Part shown: positions 59,601 to 64,000 of the stretch, one piece after another
Layout of the letters: every line of letters starts with the position of its first letter
Position numbering within the stretch: position 1 is the stretch's first letter
Assembly (NCBI GenBank): GCA_016929905.1
Contig: JAFGHX010000328.1
Location: 33,128 to 97,127, forward strand
Length of the DNA stretch: 64,000 nt
Direction: 5' to 3'
From: Kiritimatiellia bacterium
GTDB taxonomy: Bacteria > Verrucomicrobiota > Kiritimatiellia > JAFGHX01
The notes under the pieces: generated by a model
Told to the model about the DNA's origin: nothing
Database searches by the model: none
What the model saw: the letters and a program-made list of their open reading frames with translations, nothing else
Program-made: the position numbers and the translations under genes

Positions 59601-60548
59601 CTACCGGGGAAGCTGGAAATGCCCCATGTTCGTGTACTTCTTCAGACGCCGTTCCCGGAGTTTCTTTCCGGACAGCCCTTTGAGTTTGTCGACGTGCTTG
59701 ATCAGCGCCTCTTTCACCGCCGCCGTCGTCGCCGCGTGGTCGCGGTGCGCGCCGCCCGGCGGCTCGGGAATGACGCCGTCGACAATCCCGATCCGGAGCA
59801 GTGCGTCGGCCGTCAGCTTCAGCGCTTCCGCCGCTTCCGGCGCCTTGTCGGAGTCGCGCCACAGGATGGCGGCGCACCCTTCGGGCGGGATCACGGAATA
59901 GATGGCGTTGGCCAGCATGAGCACCACGTCGCCCACGCCGATCCCGATCGCGCCGCCGCTGCCGCCCTCGCCGGTGACGACCACGATGATCGGCACCGAC
60001 AGCATCACCATTTCCGTCAGGTTCCGCGCGATCGCTTCCGCCTGGCCCCGCTCCTCGGCGTCGACGCCCGGGAAGGCGGCCGGGGTGTCGATCAGACACA
60101 CGATCGGCAGGCCGAACTTGTCGGCCAACTTCATCAGCCGCAGCGCTTTGCGGTAGCCTTCCGGCTTCGCCATGCCGAAGTTGCTCTCGACCTTCTCCTC
60201 GACGGTGCGCCCCTTCTCGTGCCCGATCAGCATGACGCGGCGCCCGTCCAGCATGGCGAACCCGCCGATCATCGCACGGTCGTCGCCGTAATAACGGTCC
60301 CCGCGCAGCTCGACGAACTCCGAGAACACGCGCGCGATGTAGTCACGCAGCAGCGGGCGGTCCTGGTGGCGCGCGACCTGGACCGCCTCCCACGCGTTCA
60401 GGTTCGCGTAGACATCCTTCAGCAGGCCGGCCCGCTTCTTCTCCAGTTCCTCGATCTCGGCGCTGAAGTTCGCGTCCGTCTCCTCGGTGAGCTTCTTCAG
60501 CTCCGCGATGCGGGCTTCCACCTCAGCCAACGGTCCCTCGAAGTCCAT
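59601..60548 (-). CDS. accA: Acetyl-CoA carboxylase carboxyltransferase subunit alpha
   Basis: 315 residues, the usual length. N-terminal coiled coil (AEVEARIAELKKLTEETDAN), then the crotonase-like carboxyltransferase fold: ARHQDRPLLRDYI, ELRGDRYYGDDRAMIGGFA, GHEKGR, NFGMAKPEGYRKALRLMKLA, DTPAAFPGVDAEERGQAEAI, TGEGGSGGAIGIGVGD and YSVIPPEGCAAILW. With AccD it forms the alpha2beta2 enzyme that makes malonyl-CoA for fatty acid synthesis in the cytoplasm. It lies 42 bases after the ParB-like gene. Confidence 0.96.
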   Translation of the reverse strand: MDFEGPLAEVEARIAELKKLTEETDANFSAEIEELEKKRAGLLKDVYANLNAWEAVQVARHQDRPLLRDYIARVFSEFVELRGDRYYGDDRAMIGGFAMLDGRRVMLIGHEKGRTVEEKVESNFGMAKPEGYRKALRLMKLADKFGLPIVCLIDTPAAFPGVDAEERGQAEAIARNLTEMVMLSVPIIVVVTGEGGSGGAIGIGVGDVVLMLANAIYSVIPPEGCAAILWRDSDKAPEAAEALKLTADALLRIGIVDGVIPEPPGGAHRDHAATTAAVKEALIKHVDKLKGLSGKKLRERRLKKYTNMGHFQLPR

Positions 60549-60590
60549 TGCAGCGGCTCTCCCTCGCTCGGCCGGCGCCAGGCTCGGCGG

Positions 60591-61013
60591 CTACGCGCGC
60601 TCCCGTTCCATGTCGGCGGTGAACCAGGCTTTGATCTTCGCCCACAGCCCGACGCCCGTCGGCCTGTGCGTTCTGGCCAGAATGGCCTTCTTCTGCGCAA
60701 TCTCGCTCTCCAGCTCTTCCATCGTCAGTTCCTTGCGGCAGTAGTTCTCCTGGCACTGAATGTCGAGCGGGGCCATCCCGTCCTCGGCCACGTCGACCCG
60801 CAGCGCCGGTACTTTCGTCAGCCCCACCTTTCGGCACGCCGCAAGACGGCGGCTGCCGGAGAGCAGAACGTTGTCGCGATTGATCAGCAGCGGAAACAGC
60901 AGCCCGAACTGCTTCACCGAATTCTCGAGCGTGCCCAGGTCGCCCATGTCCCGGCGAATCATGTTCCCGACGACGATCCGGTCGATCTCGACTTCCACCA
61001 GCTCCATGTCCAT
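60591..61013 (-). CDS. Small ParB/Srx-like domain protein between accD and accA
   Basis: 140 residues. Residues 3-95 resemble the ParB N-terminal (ParB/Srx) fold: VEIDRIVVGNMIRRDMGDLG, TLENSVKQFGLLFPLLINRD, then LSGSRRLAACRKVGL corresponding to the nucleotide-binding GxRR box. There is no helix-turn-helix DNA-binding domain or dimerisation domain; the rest is a helix (ELTMEELESEIAQKKAILAR) and an amphipathic end (WAKIKAWFTADMERE). It is 21 bases downstream of accD and 42 bases upstream of accA, so it belongs to the fatty-acid operon. ParB-fold proteins bind CTP or act as nucleases or kinases; its job here is unknown and could be regulatory. Confidence 0.8.
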   Translation of the reverse strand: MDMELVEVEIDRIVVGNMIRRDMGDLGTLENSVKQFGLLFPLLINRDNVLLSGSRRLAACRKVGLTKVPALRVDVAEDGMAPLDIQCQENYCRKELTMEELESEIAQKKAILARTHRPTGVGLWAKIKAWFTADMERERA

Positions 61014-61034
61014 GGTTCTCGTGCTCCGTCCTGA

Positions 61035-61874
61035 CTACCGCTGCCAGTAAAGCAGCATCCTGTGCAGCTCGTCCTTCATGTCCTTGCGGTCGATGATCCG
61101 GTCGATGAAGCCGTGCTCCAGCAGATACTCGGCCTTCTGAAAACCGTCCGGCAACTTCTGCTTGATCGTCTGCTCAATCACGCGCCGGCCCGCAAACCCG
61201 ATAATCGCGCCCGGTTCGGCGATGTTGATGTCGCCGACCATCGCGAAGCTGGCGCTCACCCCGCCGGTCGTCGGGTCCGTCAGCACCGAGATGTACGGCA
61301 ACCCCGCCTCCCGCAACTGGGCGACCCCCGCGCAGGTCTTCGCCATCTGCATCAGCGAAACCATCCCTTCCTGCATCCGCGCGCCGCCCGAGGCCGAAAA
61401 AATGATGTACGGCAGCTTGTGTTTCAGCGCATACTGCGCACCGACCAGAATGCGCTGGCCCGTCCCGCTGGCCAGGCTGCCGCCGAAGAACCGGAAATCC
61501 ATGATCGCAATCGCCACGTGCAGGCCGTTCAGCCGGCCGTGCCCGACCAGCACCGCCTCTTTCAGACCCGTCTTCTTCTTGGTCGCCTCCGCCTTGTCCG
61601 AATAGCTCCCGTCCTTCCCGTCCACGAATCCGAGCGGATCGGAGGTCGTCACGTCCCCCGCCAGCTCCTTGAAGGTCTCCGGGTCGATCGTGAGGTGCTG
61701 CCGTTCCCGGCAGGTCAGCCGCCCGTGATAGTTGCATTTCGGACAAACCTGGATGTTCTTCTCCCATTCCGTCTTGTAAATGTGCGCGCCGCACCCCGCG
61801 CATTTCACCCAGATGTCCTCCTTCACGGCCGGAGGCGCTTCCGTCTTCTTCTTCCGCTTTGAGAACCAGCCCAT
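61035..61874 (-). CDS. accD: Acetyl-CoA carboxylase carboxyltransferase subunit beta
   Basis: 279 residues from ATG 61874 (AGGGAGAAC upstream; the Met ten codons earlier is less likely). The four-cysteine zinc ribbon is intact: Cys25, Cys28 (CAGC) and Cys44, Cys47 (CPKC). The crotonase-like domain shows IAIMDFRFFGGSLASGTGQR, IFSASGGARMQEGMVSLMQM, VLTDPTTGGVSASFAMVGDI and EPGAIIGFAGRRVIEQTI. It partners AccA in malonyl-CoA formation. First gene of the accD-parB-like-accA set, with a promoter inside the 3' end of lnt. Confidence 0.96.
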   Translation of the reverse strand: MGWFSKRKKKTEAPPAVKEDIWVKCAGCGAHIYKTEWEKNIQVCPKCNYHGRLTCRERQHLTIDPETFKELAGDVTTSDPLGFVDGKDGSYSDKAEATKKKTGLKEAVLVGHGRLNGLHVAIAIMDFRFFGGSLASGTGQRILVGAQYALKHKLPYIIFSASGGARMQEGMVSLMQMAKTCAGVAQLREAGLPYISVLTDPTTGGVSASFAMVGDINIAEPGAIIGFAGRRVIEQTIKQKLPDGFQKAEYLLEHGFIDRIIDRKDMKDELHRMLLYWQR

Positions 61875-61952
61875 CGCGCACGTTCTCCCTGCCCCGCCCC
61901 ACAACCTGTTGTATCTGAAAGCCGCAGGTTGCGGGAAAGGTGGGCAAACCTT

Positions 61953-61982
61953 TTATTATCGCAAGCTTCTTGTACGGGTCAA
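61953..61982 (-). promoter_or_regulatory. Promoter for the accD operon
   Basis: Minus strand TTGACC (61977-61982), then GATAATAA at 61953-61960, giving a -10 of ATAATA at 17-base spacing or TAATAA at 18. It overlaps the stop codon of lnt, about 80-100 bases before accD. Confidence 0.6.
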
Positions 61983-63671
61983 CCTCAAAATCATCCACAG
62001 ACCGAGCAGCGCCGTGAAAACGGTGCAAACAACGGCGAATACGTCGCCGTTTCGCGTGTAAAACGTGAGCGGCATGTCGGAGGAGGCGGCCGGAAGGCCG
62101 TGCACGATCGTGCCCGGCGCCTCCGCGGCCAGCGCGCGGAGCACGCGGCCGGCCGGCCCGATGAAGCACGTGATGCCCGTGTTCGTCACCCGCACGGTCG
62201 GCACCCGGTTCTCCACGCAGCGCAGCACGCAGTGGTTCATGTGCTGGCGCGGTGCGCCCGCGGCATGAAACCAGGCGTCGTTCGTCTGGTTCACCAGAAG
62301 CCGGGCGCCCGCCCGGACGAACTCGCGCGACAGCCGCGGGAAGACGTCCTCGAAACAGATCAGGACCGAGAACCGGACCCCGTTCAACGCGAACACCGTG
62401 CGCGCACGCCCGGGCGAAATGTTGCCCTCGATCGGGGTCAGCGCCCGGAGAAACGGCAGCAACCGCTCCAGCGGCACGTATTCGCCGAAGATGACCAGGT
62501 GCTGCTTGTCGTACTTGCCCGCCAGCCCGCCGCCCGGTTCGAACAGGAGCGAACTGTTGAAATAGTCGATCCCGCCGTCCGGCCTGTGCCGGTAGTCGAG
62601 CGAGCCGACCAGCAGCGGAATGCCGTTGGTCAGCAGCCGCTGCACCACGTCCCGGCTCGCGCCGTCGAGCTGCACGAATTCCGGGGTCGCGGTCTCCGGC
62701 CAGACGATCAGGTCCGGCTGCGTCCCCATCACCATCTCCGAATACTGCGCCAGGCGTTGCAGGTTCTCGTCCGCGCGCGCCTGCGACCACTTCAGGTCCT
62801 GCGGGATGTTCGGTTGCACGGCGGCAATGCGCAGCTCCGGCCCCGTTTCGGCCGGGCGCAGGCATCGGCGCATGCCCGAGAAGCCGATACTGAGGGCCAG
62901 CAGCGCGGCAACGAGAAACTCCGCCGGCAACAGCGGGGTCCCCACGCTGACCCGCGGCGGCGCAACCTGCCGGACCTGCCGCCGCGATGTCTTCAGCACC
63001 TCGTCGGCCGCCTGTTCGAGCAGACCGGAGCGCGCGCGGAAGTAGCGGACCAGCCGCAGAACGGTAAACGCCGCGCCCGCGTTCATCATGACCACGACCG
63101 CCGAAACGGCGTATACCCCGCCCCATTCCGCGATCTGGATGAGCGGGACCCGCGCGGGGTTGCCCGCCTGGCTGACGCCGAGCCCGTTCCACGCAAACCC
63201 CGTGAACAGTGTCGAACGCAGATATTCGAACCCGACCCAGACGAACGGGATGCCCAGCACGAACGTGATGTTGGAGACGGTCCGCTCCGTCCCGCGCGCC
63301 CGCAGCCACCAGGCGGTGACACCCGCGAACGCGCCGACGTACAGCGCGCAGTACAGCGACAGGCCCAGCCAACCGGGCACCGTCACCCGCGTCAGCCAGT
63401 AGAGGGAGAACAGCCAGAACACGGTGCCCGCAAGGAAACCCAGCTTGAAGGCGGTTCTCGGCGCTGAATAGCGCGCGGCCAGCAACAGCGGCACCAGGGC
63501 CGCCAGTGCGGCGTCGCTCCACTCGAGCGGCGGGAAGGCGGCGGCCAGCAGCAGCCCGCTCGCCAGCGCCGCGGCCACGCGCGCCAGCGCGGCGGGCCGC
63601 ACCCATTCCCGCATCCGTACCGCAGAAAAAACGCGCCGGGCGCCGTCCCCGGCTGAATGCCTCTCGTTCAT
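61956..63671 (-). CDS. lnt: Apolipoprotein N-acyltransferase
   Basis: 571 residues from ATG 63671 (ATG 63614 is an alternative; neither has a strong ribosome-binding site). About seven membrane segments in the first 250 residues are followed by a carbon-nitrogen hydrolase domain with the catalytic Glu in VWPETATPEF, Lys in AGKYDKQHLVIFGEYVP and Cys in VLICFEDVFP, then NQTNDAWF and a final membrane helix (VFAVVCTVFTALLGLWMILR). It adds the third acyl chain to lipoproteins in the inner membrane of Gram-negative bacteria. A segment of about 45 polar residues between membrane helices (LLEQAADEVLKTSRRQVRQV) is longer than in typical Lnt. Confidence 0.93.
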   Translation of the reverse strand: MNERHSAGDGARRVFSAVRMREWVRPAALARVAAALASGLLLAAAFPPLEWSDAALAALVPLLLAARYSAPRTAFKLGFLAGTVFWLFSLYWLTRVTVPGWLGLSLYCALYVGAFAGVTAWWLRARGTERTVSNITFVLGIPFVWVGFEYLRSTLFTGFAWNGLGVSQAGNPARVPLIQIAEWGGVYAVSAVVVMMNAGAAFTVLRLVRYFRARSGLLEQAADEVLKTSRRQVRQVAPPRVSVGTPLLPAEFLVAALLALSIGFSGMRRCLRPAETGPELRIAAVQPNIPQDLKWSQARADENLQRLAQYSEMVMGTQPDLIVWPETATPEFVQLDGASRDVVQRLLTNGIPLLVGSLDYRHRPDGGIDYFNSSLLFEPGGGLAGKYDKQHLVIFGEYVPLERLLPFLRALTPIEGNISPGRARTVFALNGVRFSVLICFEDVFPRLSREFVRAGARLLVNQTNDAWFHAAGAPRQHMNHCVLRCVENRVPTVRVTNTGITCFIGPAGRVLRALAAEAPGTIVHGLPAASSDMPLTFYTRNGDVFAVVCTVFTALLGLWMILRLTRTRSLR

Positions 63672-63714
63672 CGGGCCATCAGCATACGCAACCCGGGCTC
63701 GAAACACAACGGTG

Positions 63715-64000
63715 AAGCGGCGGCTCGCCGCCTACGCTCTCCCGCGTCGATGACGCACAGGAAGCGGCGAGACGCCGCTTCTACTATCCCCCCTCTCCAG
63801 CCGATAGAAGCGGCGTCTCGCCGCTTCCCCCTCGCCCAATCCAAGGTAGAAGCGGCGTCTCGCCGCTTCCCCCCCCCGCCCAATCCAAGGTAGAAGCGGC
63901 GTCTCGCCGCTTCCCCCCCCGCCCAATCCAAGGTAGAAGCGGCGTCTCGCCGCTTCCCCCCCGCCCAATCCAAGGTAGAAGCGGCGTCTCGCCGCTTCCC
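63715..64000. repeat. Tandem hairpin array at the right edge
   Basis: Four complete units of 42-44 bases (63805, 63847, 63891, 63934) and a partial fifth (63976-64000). Each starts TAGAAGCGGCGTCTCGCCGC, where GAAGCGGCG and CGCCGCTTC form a 9-base hairpin with a 3-base loop, and ends GCCCAATCCAAGG. Units differ mainly in the length of a C run. Related hairpins at 63761-63781 and 63715-63735 precede the array in other orientation or form. The array continues beyond the window. Confidence 0.85.

Noticed and set aside
61174..63606. 810-codon minus-strand frame across lnt and accD
   Set aside because: It is out of frame with both well-recognised proteins on the same strand and has a biased Ala/Arg/Gly composition.
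63805..64000. CRISPR-like array at the right edge
   Set aside because: The segments between hairpins are the same in each unit apart from C-run length, so there are no unique spacers, and no cas genes are present.

Overview
The window is about 64 kb of GC-rich bacterial chromosome, densely coding, with no rRNA, tRNA, integrase, transposase or CRISPR array that I can see. Gene content points to the PVC superphylum, possibly a Kiritimatiellota/Verrucomicrobiota- or Lentisphaerota-like bacterium: a Cys-type sulfatase, DUF4838 glycosidase-like secreted proteins, a GntR-LacI-type sugar regulator, a bactofilin, a complete MoxR-DUF58-Bat operon, large secreted proteins and Gram-negative envelope genes (lnt, LolA-like, AsmA-like). 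The phylum is an inference from gene content, not from a marker gene.

Layout. 1-10.1 kb (mostly minus): a very large secreted multidomain protein running off the left edge, a secreted DcrB/PsbP-like protein, lactate dehydrogenase and an RNA-ligase-family protein, read as one operon; then a membrane GT-C-like protein with five TPRs. 10.6-20.4 kb: a carbohydrate island with a sulfatase, a URO-D-family gene remnant, a short and a full-length DUF4838 protein, two tandem NAD-dependent epimerases and a divergently transcribed regulator with back-to-back promoters. 20.5-30.9 kb (plus): nadB, LolA-like and AsmA-like proteins, a TPR-YidD fusion with a partner membrane protein, a hybrid histidine kinase and aconitase. 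31-42.7 kb: a mosaic region with an aldo/keto reductase fragment, bactofilin, Ca/Na exchanger, class III aminotransferase bracketed by inverted repeats, a fused amidohydrolase, CAAX protease, PLD-like protein, a polytopic membrane protein and a response regulator coupled to a URO-D-family gene. Three copies of a nested palindromic element lie here. 42.7-55.7 kb (plus): ECF sigma, anti-sigma-like and PDZ genes, then moxR, DUF58, parvulin PPIase, a DUF4381-like lipoprotein and batA-E, many joined by ATGA/GTGA overlaps. 55.9-63.7 kb: a cell-wall amidase, then on the minus strand lnt, accD, a ParB-like gene, accA and the biotin carboxylase/decarboxylase subunit oadA. The right edge is a tandem hairpin array.

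The most unusual aspect is non-coding. Almost every larger gap holds palindromic or short-period 'stutter' repeats belonging to several recurring families. Some copies have been read into proteins: the start of BatD, the start of BatC and the C-terminal tail of the aminotransferase. Others sit beside truncated genes (URO-D remnant, aldo/keto reductase, a 36-codon membrane-protein fragment). A repeated promoter form, TTGNNN-N17-TANNNT, can be read upstream of many transcription units.
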